From positions 16,639,154 through 16,703,153 of the forward strand of contig JACDQD010000002.1 of NCBI GenBank assembly GCA_019843655.1: a stretch of 64,000 nt of DNA, in the 5' to 3' direction. Made by a program: the position numbers and the translations under genes. The notes beneath the pieces are model-generated. The model made no database searches, had not been told where the DNA came from, and worked only from the letters and a program-made list of their open reading frames with translations. Shown one piece after another: positions 1 through 14,439 of this stretch; position 1 is the stretch's first letter; each line of letters starts with the position of its first letter. Source of the DNA: Lethocerus indicus (Eukaryota > Arthropoda > Insecta > Hemiptera > Belostomatidae).

Positions 1-261
1 ATTAAATTACTATGTTTTTCCTCCCTTGTTTACAAAGAAATGAATTTTAGGCTTCATAGAAAGACACTGCTGTCCAAGTTGATTCCAAAAATTAGAGCTA
101 TCACAGTGGGTCAAACACACTGAAGCAGTAGTCCTGCCTATGTGTTTATCTCTGTCCTGTTGAAGCTTAAATTTACCAAATAATGGATGATAATATAGAG
201 AGACACACTGATATTTAAACATAATAATTTGCATGGAACAATGAGAATGGAATAAAATAAT
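1..261 (-). other. Arp2 3' untranslated region (partial)
   Basis: This stretch lies directly after the Arp2 stop codon on the minus strand and shows no coding similarity. I see no minus-strand AATAAA in it, so the Arp2 polyadenylation site probably lies beyond the window edge. Confidence 0.6.
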
Positions 262-3200
262 TTAACTCCCTCGAGCTCCCAGTTTCTTTAATACACCAAC
301 TCCCATCTCTTGGTACTCCTGGTTAGTCATCCAAAATGTGTCTCTGTTTTTCATCACTTCAGCCAGCACGGCACCACCAATAAATACCATATCCTTACGA
401 TGGGGTGGATCTTCAATCCTGATTTTGAATTTCTGAAATATTAAATTCCCTTCAGTCATAGCATATTTTAACAAATTTCTGCCGCTCTATAAGTGTGGCA
501 ATATTTTTATCATGTCTAAATAAGTAATTAAAGTATTCAGAAAAAATATAAACATTCAAAAAGTAATTTAAACAAATATTTAAATTCAAATTTCAAACTT
601 TGGAAATTAATTTTTGATTAAATGTAGCAGTTAAATTCATACACTTTTTCTGTTATTTATTTTTCTGTTCTGATATCTAAAAATTATCCAATTTCTCTTA
701 TAGTAAGTCATCATAATTACTGCAAAACAGGAGTAATAAATAAATAGATTATCCTAATGCAGCGGCTCAGATGAAATCATACATAACAATTTAGTGGATG
801 CAAACTTAAAACTGAATAATTGTAATATTGTTCAGACAGAGCTAGAAATAATACATAGTTAGGTATTTCAAGTGAAATTGCTATGATTAACATTTTACTT
901 TTTAAAAAATGTTAATAATGTTTAAGTTATCATTGAATTAATAATTCTTAAAATGTGAACAACTCACCGAAAGTTTGTCTATATCATTTTTAAGTACTCT
1001 CTCTAAATAGAGCTGTTTAATTTCTCGCTCTAATCTGCTTGGAAGTCCTGGGTACATTGTAGATCCACCAGATAGAACAATGTGCTTGTACAGTTCCGTT
1101 CTCATATCAATATCAGCAGCTTGAATTGTATTAAACACCAATTCGGCAATGCCTGTAAAAATAGTATGACAAAATAAAAACAAATCTAATTTCCAAAGAG
1201 AAGAAACAACAATTCAAAAGGATTTTTGTCATTTATTATAAATAAAATGTATAGAAATTGTACCTTGCCCTTCAACATTTATTAAATGTGGTTGAAATAG
1301 AGCTTCTGGGGCTTCAAATCTCTCACCACTAACTTTAATAACTCTTCCATCAGGTAACTGCAAAATATAATACTCAATTATATTAAAAGAGCCATTACAT
1401 TAAGAACTTGCATAACATAAGCCATGTTGTATTCTTGTAGGTCAAATATTATACAATATTAGATAGTTCAGGGGTATTAGTTTATATTATTATAAAGTAC
1501 TTCATTGTCATTATGAGTGATAGATTTCTTTTCGTGAAATTAAAATATAAATTAAAAATAGAATAATGTATTTCATAGAATTTCGAACTCAAAATGATCA
1601 ACAAAACTACACTTCAATGTAATACCTCTTGGATTTATCTTCATACTCCATTATTGGTTTATGATAACATTAATCATTTATCATAAATCTCAAGGAGCTT
1701 TCAAAGCAGAAACAGTATGATTTTACATGTTTTCCTGGATTGAGAGGAGAAAATATACTTGTATAAAAATATAATTCTACGCAATTAAATCTTTCATATT
1801 AAAATTTAAAAGATATGCTGGATTTCTCACCGTATAAGGCTCCACAAGAACAGTAGTTTCTAGAGCTAACTTTTGTTCAGTCTCAATATCATAGCCTATA
1901 TAGCAAAGTTTTTCTTTCATAATTCTTACTGTTTCAAAATCTGCTGAATGGTTGAAAGCATAACCTCTCAACAATAGCAACTGAAAAAAAAACAAATATT
2001 AACATATTAATATTCATTATCATTTTTATTAGTATCAGGAACATTTAAAAATTCAAATGAATAAAAGTATGCACACAGATGACAGTATGATAAATATTTG
2101 GTAATGCATGAGTCTGATGAATAGATAATTTAGCTGAAGTATTAATACTTTTCTAAATCTCCTTTCAAAACAGAACAACCACTATCAAATATTAAAAAAT
2201 GAAGAGGCAGTTCCAATGAAACTGGTTGGGCCATATTATGGTTTTGATTGAGAAGATACCTTGATGAGGTAGCGAGTAATGTCCCGCCCAGCAATGTCAA
2301 GCCTTCTGGTAAGGTGGGGAAGTGCAAACTCTTCATAGACCGGGCAAATGTGAGTCACCCCATCACCAGAATCAACGACCACACCGCTCAGAAGTCCCTG
2401 GGCATACAGTGTCAAAACTGCCTGTATTGCTATGTACGCTCCACTGAACCCATACTTTTCAAACATCACCTACAAAAATAATTAAACATAGTAATTCTTC
2501 TAAACAAATTATTACCTAAATGATTTCCAAATTGCAGATTCATGTTCAATGCCGGTGAAATTTCATTACCCTAATGGTTGAAAAAAAAACCCACCTGCAC
2601 AAAACTGAGAGGTATCAATATTAAATTAATTCATGTGGTTAACAATTTGTAATGGAAAAATAATACTGAAAAACAAAGTCATTTGCATATTAAGTGGAAT
2701 ATGTCAACCAGCAATATTAGAATTATTTAAAACATTCTAGCAAAATATAAACTATTACCTCTATCATTTTTTCACGGTTTTTGGTTGGGTTCATTGGAGG
2801 TTCAGTGAGAAGAATTTTGCAGTCGTGTGGATCAATATTCATTTTTTCAGGTCCGAAAGTGTAATCCCATACATGGCACATATCTTCCCAGTTCCTATTA
2901 TAAAAAAATAAAACCCTCCATTTAATTTATCGATTTATTATCATTTATTTATCATTCAATTTATCCTTTAATATTTATGCAGAAATCATAAACATCACAA
3001 AAATGAATAAAACATGCATGTTTCCTAATTATACTACAAGGTAAAATACAATTAAGTACAAGCATATGAGAAACGCTTTTTTGCATTTATGAATATATTA
3101 CCTGACAATACCATTTTCCATTGGATAGTTGACTTCAAGCATAGACCTAAGTTTACTTGCTTCATCACCCACCATCAAATCCTACAACAATACAAGGAAA

Positions 3201-5145
3201 AAATTAAATGGAGCAAAACCAATTAAACAAATAAATATGTGAAATCACATTCAATTGCCATTTCAATTCAAAATGTTGCTAAACTTTTTTTGCTCACTTT
3301 TGGATAAAAGTGACACAAGATTAATGCTAAAACCATACTGGTGGCTAAAAATTAAACTACCTTAAAAAGCCACTGCTGAATGTAAATAATAATATAAATC
3401 ATTTCACATACTTTTATATCAGGTCCATGCCAATTAAATGAAGTGAAAATAAGCTGAACCTTATGAATCATACCTGATAGTTATGACTCATTACTGATAC
3501 ATCACAGACATAAATTCTACAAAATGTAAAATAATGATGGAAAAAATATCAAATTTGATACAGTATCTAGTAAGACCTAATACTATGGTAAAGCCAGCTA
3601 AAATAAATATAATAGCAGAAATAAATATGTATTTTCAAGTTGTACAATGTAGCTTACCTGAGAAACTTTTTACATTAATCATTCCAAAAAAATGTGCCAC
3701 ACAACAAAAACATTATAAATATGTTATGACAAAATTACATGCAGGATATACTAATTTTTAAAAAATGAGTTTGAATTGACACACAGACACACGATTTAAA
3801 TTAACTAAAATTTTCTATTAAAAAAAAACTTCAAACGATAATGAACATTCCCTATTCAAATAAAACTTGTTTGGCACCAATACAAACCATTCTGACAAAT
3901 TTCAAATGCAGGAAAGAGAGTCATGCGAAAGAGAGTGAGTGCACCGTGACTTACTGGGAGCTCCTATGTACAGGACCAGCGAGTGATGTAAAAAAAGCAT
4001 GTGTCAATGAAACATGTAATTGATTTTGAATAAAAATAAAATTTATGTAAAAAAATTCATGTTATAAAACTAAAACAGTGATATCAAACGGTAGTATTAA
4101 TGGTTTTATTTAAATGTTTTTTCACATTAAAGCACTGGTTTTAACAAAGATGGACTGATATATGTTTGAATGGTGCATGCAATATTCGTCAAAGTTATAC
4201 ATATCAGTAAGAGCAGGAAATCAACTGTAATTATTCTCTTACGATAAAATGGATTGCTTACTCTCACAGTTAAACCCTGCAATACAAAATATATGTCAAA
4301 AGAGGCAAAAGACTAAATATTCGACAAAGTTGGATATGGTATCAACAAACATGTTGGATATGGTGACCAAAAAATACAATTCAAATTACAAGAACAATAA
4401 TATACTCACATATGAATGTTTCTGAAAATATTGGCAATCCTTAAATAAAAATGATGATCTGTTTGAAACAAGCAAGTGTCTCAAAATGTATATAATGACA
4501 GTACTACACATAGTTTTATACAGTAATATAATATTACTAGTATTATAATATTTAACAGTACTACTACTTTAACAGACAGTAATATAATATTTTTATAATA
4601 ATCGTAATATTAACAAACTCATGTCAGGCATAAAATTATATACAAAATTATACCAATAAACAGAAGTCACCGAATCCATCTAAGAAAACAAATCTATTTA
4701 ACAAATGTAAGGAATACACTATACAAGTCGATGAATCCTACATAAATAATTACCGTAAATAAATTAAACAAAAACAAAACTGAAAAATCTTACCTTAACT
4801 TCTATATCTCCTATTTTATTGACAGCCCTTATAATAGGTCTACCGACCATCGAAGGGAAGATATGCTCAGGAAAATTGGAACCAGCATAACCACATTTGA
4901 CAAACTGGAACGACGATCAAGATATAATATTACAATTACTGCAAAGGTAAGATAGTAAATACGAAGATTTTTACAAAACATTCAAAGATATATGAATATG
5001 ATCCGCCCTCACAATACACTTATAGGTTAGGTTATGAGTCATGAAAATATGAATCTTATTTAATCTCCAATAAGTAAAATTGACGGAAGTAACTCACTCC
5101 AGTGCCGTTGTCACAAACGATGACCTTCTTGCCCTCGCTGTCCAT
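262..5145 (-). CDS. Arp2: Actin-related protein 2, Arp2/3 complex subunit (9 exons)
   Basis: Arp2 pairs with Arp3 in the cytoplasmic Arp2/3 complex as the pseudo-dimer that templates branched actin filaments. Coding exons, in order: 5145-5098, 4904-4794, 3181-3102, 2894-2759, 2469-2260, 1980-1831, 1357-1264, 1152-968, 432-262. All junctions are GT-AG and in frame, giving 394 residues, the same length as human Arp2. The actin fold is intact: phosphate loop 1 (DNGTG, residues 12-16), phosphate loop 2 (DSGDG, about 158-162), the adenine-site loop GGSTMYPG (about 305-312) and the Arp2 signature [16 protein letters not shown]. The start is the ATG giving [16 protein letters not shown], as in other Arp2 proteins. 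TM9SF4 diverges from it immediately upstream. The longest intron (4793-3182) shows nothing coding. It appears functional. Confidence 0.97.
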
Positions 5146-5791
5146 CCTAGATACTTCCCAATACTAGATACACAACTGAAACCGGTAAAGTAGTTAGACC
5201 CACCCCATGGAACAACACCAGCTGATAACGAAACGTTTCCGATTCAGTCGGCAGTGTTCGACTGGCCACGCATTTTTTTGAGTGACATGTTAGTTAATAA
5301 ACTGGTAATTCTCGGGCTACTCTCGATTTTGTCTTCACTGGCTCGCTGACCGTTCCAATTTCTCGAAACTACCCACGGAAAAAGTTCAGAATTCGGTTCG
5401 ATTCCGTTCCGAGGTTAGCCGGGGTCCCGTACCTGTATGCAGTACGAGTCCAAAGATGGTGCACTTGTGTAAAACATGACATTTGGAGGAGTTCTTTGGC
5501 TACCATTCATCGGTAAAATTGTTGGATGTACGCTCTAGTTATTAGGTAGCAGACTGCGGGCGAAGAAAGATTTCAGAACGTTAGCGGACTTGCATCTATT
5601 CATTTCACCGCATATAGACATGACGTGAACCGTTTTAACCTTTTATTTGTCAAAGTTGTGTGCACGGATTCGTGAAAATATTAGACTAGTCTAAATACAA
5701 TCCAGGTTTGTACTAAATGCATCTTCCCTCCAAGTGTTGCTCCTACAAATCAGGACAATGTATTAATGCTTATTTCTGACTTATTTTTCAG
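5146..5791. promoter_or_regulatory. Shared Arp2 / TM9SF4 intergenic promoter region
   Basis: The two start codons face away from each other, 5145 (minus) and 5800 (plus), so both core promoters and 5' untranslated sequence should lie here. I see no TATAAA box on either strand, and the Arp2-proximal 300 bp is richer in CpG than its surroundings, both usual for housekeeping promoters. An intron-end-like motif (TTATTTTTCAG, ending at 5791) eight bases before the TM9SF4 ATG suggests that TM9SF4 has an upstream noncoding exon in this interval. Its donor cannot be fixed from sequence alone. Confidence 0.65.
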
Positions 5792-5799
5792 TTTCAACT

Positions 5800-8325
5800 A
5801 TGAAGTCTGCACTAATTCTCTTCATATGTTTATGGCACAGGCTGTGCCATGGATTCTATGTGCCGGGTGTAGCTCCAGTAGAGTTCAAGAAAGGTTCACC
5901 CATAGAAGTGAAAGCTGTTAAAATGACGAGCACCCATACTCAGTTACCTTACGAGTACTACTCATTACCATTTTGTCCTCCTAAGACTTCAATACATTAC
6001 AAATCTGAAAATTTGGGTGAGTTTTATGACTATAAATTTTAATATATTCATTCTTTTGCATTCTGTTATAATTTTTGATTTCATATAACCAGTTGTAATG
6101 TACTGTGAACAATAGTATTATATTTAATAACAGATGCATTTACCCATGTCTCTTGTTAAAATGACTTCCTACTTACTGACATCAAGTTGAAGTTTATACA
6201 TTTATGGGTGACATTTTTATTTGGGTGACATTTAAAATTAACTTAAATAATTATACATTTGATTTATAAAAGAAGTGGGCTCAAATATAAAATCGTGTCA
6301 TTGGTAATGTGAATTGAATATTAATATGTTCCATTGAAATGAACTGAAACTGAAGAATGGATCTGAAGTCAATTTATGTGTTATTTATGATATTTTTATA
6401 TTGTGGTGGACATTATTTTGTTTTTAAGATAAATTCTACTAAATGGATTTTTAAGTTATCATTTTTATGAACCTATGCTTTCCCAATTTGATGATTAATT
6501 TTTTGTTTATAATGTTTTATGATATATTTAAAATTAATATGTGTGTATGTAATTAATATGTTATTGGACATTATATTACAACTGTATTCATACATGTAAT
6601 GAATCTGGATAACAAGGGGATCAATAAATAAGTTATAACTGATATAGCAACCCATATGACATATTTTTACCAGCCTATTTTATTTGTAATACATTTCATA
6701 TTGCTTGTATTTTGGTACGTATTTTTATATTTTGGAGTTTGAGAGAAGTAGTTTAGGTTGCTAGGGTGACAGGCTGGCAACCATTGAATATTCATAACAG
6801 CTTAATGAATCATGTGAAATTTCAGCAATGAACAAGTATTACTGCTTGTATATTTGTCTAATGTAATGTAGAAATATTCTTAGCTGAGGATAAAATAATA
6901 TTCATTCATTTTTTTTAGTTATAGCCTCATTGAACTAAATCAAATTTTAATGAATTATTACAATTTAGTTGATTGTTAAATTAAATTTTTTGGTTATTTT
7001 GTTTTAATTTTTTTTATTTATTTGCAGGTGAAGTTCTTCGTGGGGATAGAATAGTAAATACTCCGTATGAAGTTAAAATGGCAGAAGATATCAAGTGTAA
7101 GTTATCCTGCCACTCTGCTGGAAGTCCACTTAACTGGAAGGGGGAAGATGAAAGCCGAGTGATTAGTAGAATAAAGCATGCCTATTTTGTACATCTGTGG
7201 GTAACACATCTGTTGCTGTATTTATTTTGAAAAAAAACATGAAATAAATTACTGTCATGTAGCATTGTGATAATTTTTTTATTGTTTATAGGCTTGTTGA
7301 TAATTTGCCCTGTGCCACAAAGATCGTGAACCCAGAGACTAATGAGGTTCAGTATGAACATGGATATAAATTGGGTTTTGTTATGGATGATAAGGTTTAC
7401 ATTAACAATCATCTTAAGCTTATTCTTCATTATCATACAGTGAATGAGTAAGTAATGGAATCTAAGATATGTGATTTCCTTTCCTTCTTTCTCCACTGTC
7501 TTTTCTGTAGTTATGTAGATTATACAATCATTATGATCAGAATTATTATATTATGAGAGTGAATTATACAAGAGACATTATTTCAGAGAAACTTATCGAG
7601 TGGTAGGTTTTGAAGTTGAAGCCCAGAGCATTGATCGTGCAGAACTAACAATTGATTCAAATGGAGATTGTAGTTTTTCGTCAGACGGAAACTTTAAAAG
7701 GCTGCAGCAAGTTGGAGGTTCCCCAACTACATTGTACTTCACTTATTCAGTACAATGGGTTGCATCAGATGTGAGTTGGGCTTCGAGGTGGGATATATAC
7801 CTGGGAATGACTGATGTTCAGATACATTGGTTTTCCATCGTTAACTCACTTGTAGTTGTGCTATTCTTGTCTGGTGAGTTCTTATTGTCTAGTTTTTGCA
7901 ATAAGCTTGCTTTGTACTCCGATAGATCACTGGTTTTAGACTCATATTTAATATTATGTGTGAATTAAATAATGTACCGTATGAACTTTATTAGTTTGTT
8001 ATTCTTCAGATAGTTTTTGATATTTCCACAGCATAAATAACATGTCAAATAGTATGTAAACAACACTTTTATGTCTGTAGGCATTCTAACAATGATTATG
8101 GTTAGAACACTTCGAAGAGATATTGCTCGTTATAACTCAGATGAAGGGATAGAAGAGGCACTTGAAGAATCAGGTTGGAAGTTGGTACATGGTGATGTGT
8201 TCAGACCACCTAGAAACACTAGGTTGTTTGCAGCTGTTATAGGCTCTGGAGTACAAATTTTCCTCATGGCTCTTATTACGATCTGTGAGCAATTTCATTT
8301 ATTTTTTTAAATTTATATAACACAG

Positions 8326-8392
<67 letters not shown>

Positions 8393-9730
8393 CAGTAATT
8401 GTCCCTTCTATGTTTCAGTTTTTGCAATGTTAGGTATGCTTTCTCCTGCATCAAGAGGAGCTTTAATGACTGTTGCCATTTTTCTGTATGTCTTTTCGGG
8501 TCTTTTTGCTGGTTATATATCAGCAAGGCTTTATAAAACAATGAAAGGCCGTGAATGGAAACGATCTGCATTTTTGGTTAGTTTCATACAGTATATGTTG
8601 AAAACAATTAATTCAGTATTTATTTTTCAGATATACTTTATCAGAATTCATATATCTCAGGTGTTTTAAAAACATTTTGACTTATCTTATTTTTTACTTC
8701 ATAGACTGCCACATTTTATCCTGCCATTGTTTTTGGGACTTGTTTCTTCCTGAATTTCTTCATATGGGGAAAAAGATCGAGTGGTGCAGTCCCATTTTCA
8801 ACAATGGTGTCTTTGTTACTCATGTGGTTTGGAATTTCACTACCATTGGTCCATTTGGGATACTATTTTGGCTATAGAAAACATCCTTTTCCTCATCCTG
8901 TTCGGACCAATCAGATTCCTAGACAAGTTCCAGATCAGCTGTGGTATATGAACCCTGTTCTGTGGTCAGTAATTAATTTTTTTATTCGTTTAGTAATTAC
9001 TCCATACAATTTTTTTTTGTTTGATTTTTTCCTTTTTTTGAGAAATACATATATTTTTTAAATAATTTATAATATCAGTTACAAGACACTGTTTGCTGAA
9101 ATGTTTATTTTTTTATTGTTTTCAGTACTCTCATGGCAGGAGTCTTGCCTTTTGGAGCAGTGTTCATTGAATTATTCTTTATTTTCACGGCAATATGGCA
9201 AAATCAATTCTATTATATGTTTGGTTTCTTGTTCCTGGTCTTCATAATTCTCATCATATCATGCTCACAAATATCAATAGTTATGGTTTATTTTCAGCTT
9301 TGTGGAGAGGTGGGTGTCTTCTCTTTCATACATGAAAATGCATGTGTACATGACAAATAAATATAAATACTATTAGATGTGTATGTATTATTAGATAAAT
9401 GTTTGGTTTTAATAATTAATAATTTGAGTTTTTAATAATATATTTTTTTGGTCAGATTTTCATGAAATTGGAATTTTCTCATTCTTTTAGGATTATAATT
9501 GGTGGTGGAGGTCACTGATTGTTTCTGGAGGGTCTGCTGTGTACGTTTTCGCATATGCTATATTTTATTTTTTCACAAAACTACAAATCACAGAGTTTAT
9601 TCCAACACTCCTATACTTCAGTTATACTGCAATTATGGTTTTAACATTCTGGATACTCACCGGTACAATTGGTTTCTTTGCTGCTTATGGTTTCATTATT
9701 AAGATATATGGAGCAGTAAAAATTGATTAA
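5800..9730 (+). CDS. TM9SF4: Transmembrane 9 superfamily member 4 (nonaspanin), 9 exons
   Basis: This is a nonaspanin, a nine-span endomembrane protein. The family is linked to Golgi/endosome sorting, cell adhesion and phagocytosis. Coding exons: 5800-6016, 7028-7196, 7292-7447, 7587-7873, 8081-8284, 8419-8576, 8705-8964, 9126-9309, 9491-9730. They join in frame to 624 residues (human TM9SF4 is 642). A signal peptide (about 1-18) precedes the lumenal FYVPGVAP start of the mature chain. The lumenal domain runs to about 260 and nine hydrophobic spans follow. The cytosolic loop [12 protein letters not shown], the [15 protein letters not shown] loop (here [13 protein letters not shown]) and the C-terminal KxD signal (VKID, a COPI/Golgi retention motif of the family) are all present. 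[16 protein letters not shown] and [11 protein letters not shown] favour TM9SF4 over TM9SF2. For exon 2 I chose the GTGGGT donor at 7197 because it gives the family's residue spacing; TGG|GTAACA is the alternative. Confidence 0.96.
6017..7027 (+). other. TM9SF4 intron 1
   Basis: This AT-rich intron begins with GTGAGT and ends in a T-rich tract and TTTGCAG. No coding or structured element is recognised. Confidence 0.85.
8329..8387. repeat. (AT)n microsatellite in a TM9SF4 intron
   Basis: About 29 uninterrupted AT units lie in the intron between exons 5 and 6. A near-identical short motif (AACACAGTAA) occurs on both sides of the tract. Confidence 0.95.
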
Positions 9731-10650
9731 AATAAAATTTTAACTGACTGCTCATAAATAAGTTTTTTAGATCCAAACATTGTTTGGGTTGATTGGTGGA
9801 ATAAATGATAGTTATTTCCATGGACATTTAATAACTTGTAATTTAATAATTTTTCCTAATGGTATGTAATGTTTAATGTGTTGATGTAAGTTATATATTA
9901 TTGTAATAGAGAATATTAGGGTTACTATATAAATTGTATGAATGATTGCATTGATGGATCATATAGAAATATTTTATTTTCATTAAAGCTACATGTAAAT
10001 TAAATTTAAATAATTTTATTTTAATTACATATTTGTATTGGTTTATTTTTTGTTTGCACAGTTTAATATTCAGTGTAATGTACTAACAAGAGTTCACCAA
10101 AGTATGTTGTGATATAATTCTGAATCATTCTGGTAATCATATTTATCAGTTTAATTTTGTGCTTTGTAATAATATGGAACTTATTTTCTCCTTGAATTAT
10201 AAAAGTTTTAACTTTTTGAGGAAATATTATATTTTAGATATCATGAATCCTTTTAAGTGAAATGTCTATCTGCCACGATGTCTGAAGTTGGAAAGAAACA
10301 TTTCTCATAGAGAAATTTAGGTTTTGTATTGATTATTTATTTACAGTTTTTGGTTTATAGTAAATACATCTATTGGAAAATGTATACATTTACATTTGAT
10401 TAAAATATCAAATCTGGTAATGTACCTTTACTGTAATTTGTACACTTCCTAAATAAAAGAAAATCACTAATGTGTACATAAATAAAATTATAATGTTAAT
10501 TTTACACTGCATCTAGCATAGTTACACTATATGAAAGTATTTTGTCTTTCCATAGTCTATATTTCCTTTGTAGTGCAGTTTATGTTTTTTATATGTTTAT
10601 AAATAAACTTTAGGGATTTGTAGACACTATTTAATGTGTTGTACTCTAAA
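9731..10650 (+). terminator. TM9SF4 3' UTR with candidate polyadenylation signals
   Basis: This is AT-rich noncoding sequence after the TM9SF4 stop. AATAAA occurs at 9731-9736 (directly after the stop, probably too close to be the main site), 10452-10457, 10481-10486 and 10602-10607. The last is followed by T/G-rich sequence and is the best candidate for the principal poly(A) site. Transcript data would be needed to choose. Confidence 0.5.
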
Positions 10651-12504
10651 AATATGCTTTATTTTAAAGCAGAATGTTCTTAGAATAGATGAGTTACATT
10701 ATTTATTTGTACATTAAGATAATGCACTTTAAAAATAGGAATAAACTGATGGAGGTTTTCGCTTTATTTTATTTTCATCGTAGCTTATTTATGAATAAGA
10801 AAATATGAGATTTAAGGTGTACATATCGAAACAGATTTAGTTTATTGTAACATGTGAGGAGTTATTTTTGTCATATTGCTGCATGATTGATCTTTGTAAA
10901 TATAAAATGAGAAAACATTTTTCTCCACTGTTTATTGGCCTTTTTTAAATATAGTAATTATATAATTATTTAATATTAATTATAAATACATTGTACAGTA
11001 GAAGGATTGACTATTTCCTATTTCCTATCTTATCATTTAACTTATAAGCACTGTATTCACATGATTTTATATATGAAGTATATAATATATGACAATAGAA
11101 GTGGGATCAGTTGTAAGAATTGTTAATAGTGCGTTTGCTTCTAATCTATACTGAAGGATGAGTGAAAATTAGCACTATGACGGTTACCCGTTTTCTAATC
11201 ATGCGCCAATGACGCACAAAATTATCTATAGCACAAATCTTTATCTATAGCTACACCCAATAGGAAGCACAGTATCAGCATTTCTGAGTTGAACATTATA
11301 AAGCGTCAGAATATATATTGTTACGCCCTCCCCCACCCTCTAGGTCGAGAGAGAAAGCAAGAGAACAATTTTAAATTCGTTTCGGTCTTTTTTATTGCAA
11401 TTAAGTTTTGATAAAGTACATGTTACATTGACATTCTTATGTATGAAAACCTATATTTTGGCTGTAGGTACAGTAGACGTAATAAAAAATTTAACTACTA
11501 CATAGAAGATAAACAAAATTGAAATAAAAAAATGAAAATTGTTTTAGTAATTTAATTTAATTAGAGCACACAGATCATAAAGTCCAAGTTTGTCCGAGAC
11601 CTTGTCATACAAAGATACAGCAATTTTCAACCACCACTCCAATCCACTAGTCCAAACCATACTATCTCCCGACATCCCAAACCAAATATGAGTATAAGAA
11701 ATAAATACTCTTTAAAATTAAGAAATAGAAATTGTTTGTCGTACTTTGCTTCCATTGTTAATGGTGTAAAAGTTCAGGGAATCAGTCGTGATTAGGATGT
11801 AGATTAAAACACTCGTAACACGTTTTCCTTTTATTTGAAACACCAAAAGAAAATAGATCTCTTAAGTTCAAGGGATGCAATATACACAGAACTGGAGGTA
11901 ACACGAGATAATTGTGGGTAATTTGTTATTAACTATTTTTATATATATATATATATATACACGTACATATAAGTAAATATGTATATCATATATGTCATAC
12001 AACCAACATCATATTTGTTTATGTATAAACAGTTATTTACACAGCTAATGTCCATTACTTCAATAATAATAAGCGAATAGGATATACGTATACACCATAC
12101 TGTTTATTAGTTTATACCGCGTTGATAGAAAGAAGAGGTTACAGTTAGTTATACACTGAAGACATATTGTAGGGTGAGAGAGATTGGGCAGACAAGGGGC
12201 TCAGTGCTGGATCCAACCCCTCACTACCCCCCAGATTTATGTACAGAATATCGAGTAATAGGGCACAGCCACCCGAGTAAATTCTAATACACTTAGCCAT
12301 CTATTTATTATTGGTAGATACATAATAGTTATGTTATTTTAATAAAATATTGTTAACGAACTCGTTAATCTATCAACAGCCATCCGACGGCGATGGTCGC
12401 TCGCCCAACACTCAAAATGTAAGCCTAAACATTCATCTTTGGTTGAGATAAACGATTTTTCTTTATAATATTGTATATGTACGTACTAAGCTAGAATATT
12501 ACAC

Positions 12505-12505
<1 letters not shown>

Positions 12506-12556
<51 letters not shown>
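12506..12556. repeat. (AT)n microsatellite
   Basis: Uninterrupted AT dinucleotide tract of about 50 bp. Confidence 0.95.
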
Positions 12557-12559
<3 letters not shown>

Positions 12560-14359
12560 CTCTATGCACTAAATACTGAGCAGTTCTTTAGTATATAATT
12601 TTAATAATAGTGAGGTTTTAATTTTACGATATAAATAAAGCGGAAGACTCCGCCTGCGGGAGTTTCGGTTCGGAAGTTTTCGACCGAAAATGTTCGGCCC
12701 GACACCGGTTCCCCGCTTTGCAGTAGCGTCTCACCATAGCCACCGTAGCCACCACGCCATCATATGGTGCTCGGCTTCCCCCGTCGCCCTCATTCTTCCC
12801 ACCTTCACAGGCCAATACTTGCGCCACCTCCGGCTCCCTCTCGTACAGTCCGAACCTGAAACAACGGCACAGTTCTTAGAATATTCACGGCGATAGAGCT
12901 CTCCGTTGGCAATCGGTGGGAATTACGGTCAGTCGCGATTTCAATTTAATACTGACATGACCGACTAGAAACCGAAGATGGAAAGAAAATGGATAGAAAG
13001 AAGGGCGGGGTAGAGGGATACTCAGTTCTTAATTATATATTTAAATGTACGTATATTTTACTGTCTCTCAACAATTATAATGCCTATTGTGTGTTGGAGT
13101 ACAGTAATGGGACTGAAGTCTATCCAGCTATCGTTTTTGACCGCTGTTGCGTACTTTACTGAAACATTGCTTCCGACCACATGTGATCTCCTGAGATGTT
13201 TATAATATTTATACGGGCTTTGTAGTTTCGAGTATCCACGTTGGAAGAATTGCGGGCAGAGGGGTTAAATGAAAGAGGCCGGGGGCCTAGCCAAACCCGG
13301 TTATATCAGATGCAGGCGGGGGTTTCACGGCTCGTCATATATACGATAGGAAGGGTTGGAGTAGCGGCGGCTCATCCCCTAATAAATTCAGCAGCACTCT
13401 CAAACCCGCTTAGCTGGCTTAATCCCTCGGTTCTCCCTCGGTTTCATTTTCGCCGTTTCCAGGCGGCTATTAATCTGCGCCCTTGTCTCTCTCCTCTTCT
13501 CCCCCGTTCCCGGTCTTACTCGGGCCCTTCTTCCGCCGCGGCCACACCGCTCGTTAAAATTAACGAGCCCCGACTCCGAGCTCAAAAAACAATCTAATTT
13601 CCTAAACTCCCCGGCCGCCGGATTACATCTGTAACTGCCTTCCGGAATTAGCCGAAATTAAGGCCCACTAACGACGCCGACGACAGGGCCGGAAAGTAGA
13701 AATGAATTTAAAATTTCATTCGCTTATTGTCAACGCGAAATACCGATATTTCCGATCTGTGTTAATACACAAACATTAAGATGAAATATATATAATATAA
13801 CAATAAATACATTTTTATTTCAAATGTGGCATTTAGCATCAGGTGTGTTACTAATTAATACAGTCTAGTACTGAAAACATACAGCACAATCATGTGGGAA
13901 AAATATGAATGAACAGACGATGCTTCGTTAAGGCTACTGAATGTGAATTTTTTTGTAAAGTCATTTGTGTGGCCCGATTCTGGGTTTGTTGAAATTGGTA
14001 CCGAGAGTAAATCAAAGAAATATCCATTAACTAACCGCGCCGTCGGTTCTGTAAACGCAATGAACCTCCCCACTTGTTAAAACGAAATTGAAGAATGGCA
14101 AAAGTAAATAAGATAGGAAAATACCGTGCAATCGCAATCGAAGGATATGACCGAAATCGCGTTAGATGTAAGGAGATGGTGACCTGGATTCTGCGGCGAG
14201 TGTTGCGGTGCCTTGAGGGGCGGCGGGGGCGGGGGGCAGTGGGGGCGGTAACTTGATCCCAATCAGTGTCAACATAATGAGCCCGTTCGAGTACCCGCTC
14301 TTCGACCCCCGCCAATCAAATTTCACATCTATTTAACCCGGGACATCCCCCCCTTCCCG

Positions 14360-14361
<2 letters not shown>

Positions 14362-14438
<77 letters not shown>
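14362..14438. repeat. (CA)n microsatellite
   Basis: About 38 uninterrupted AC/CA units, preceded by a C-rich run. Confidence 0.97.

Positions 14439-14439
<1 letters not shown>

Noticed and set aside
13241..13597. 118-codon plus-strand open frame in a GC-rich patch
   Set aside because: No domain or family resemblance, low-complexity composition, a competing open frame on the other strand and no plausible splice context.
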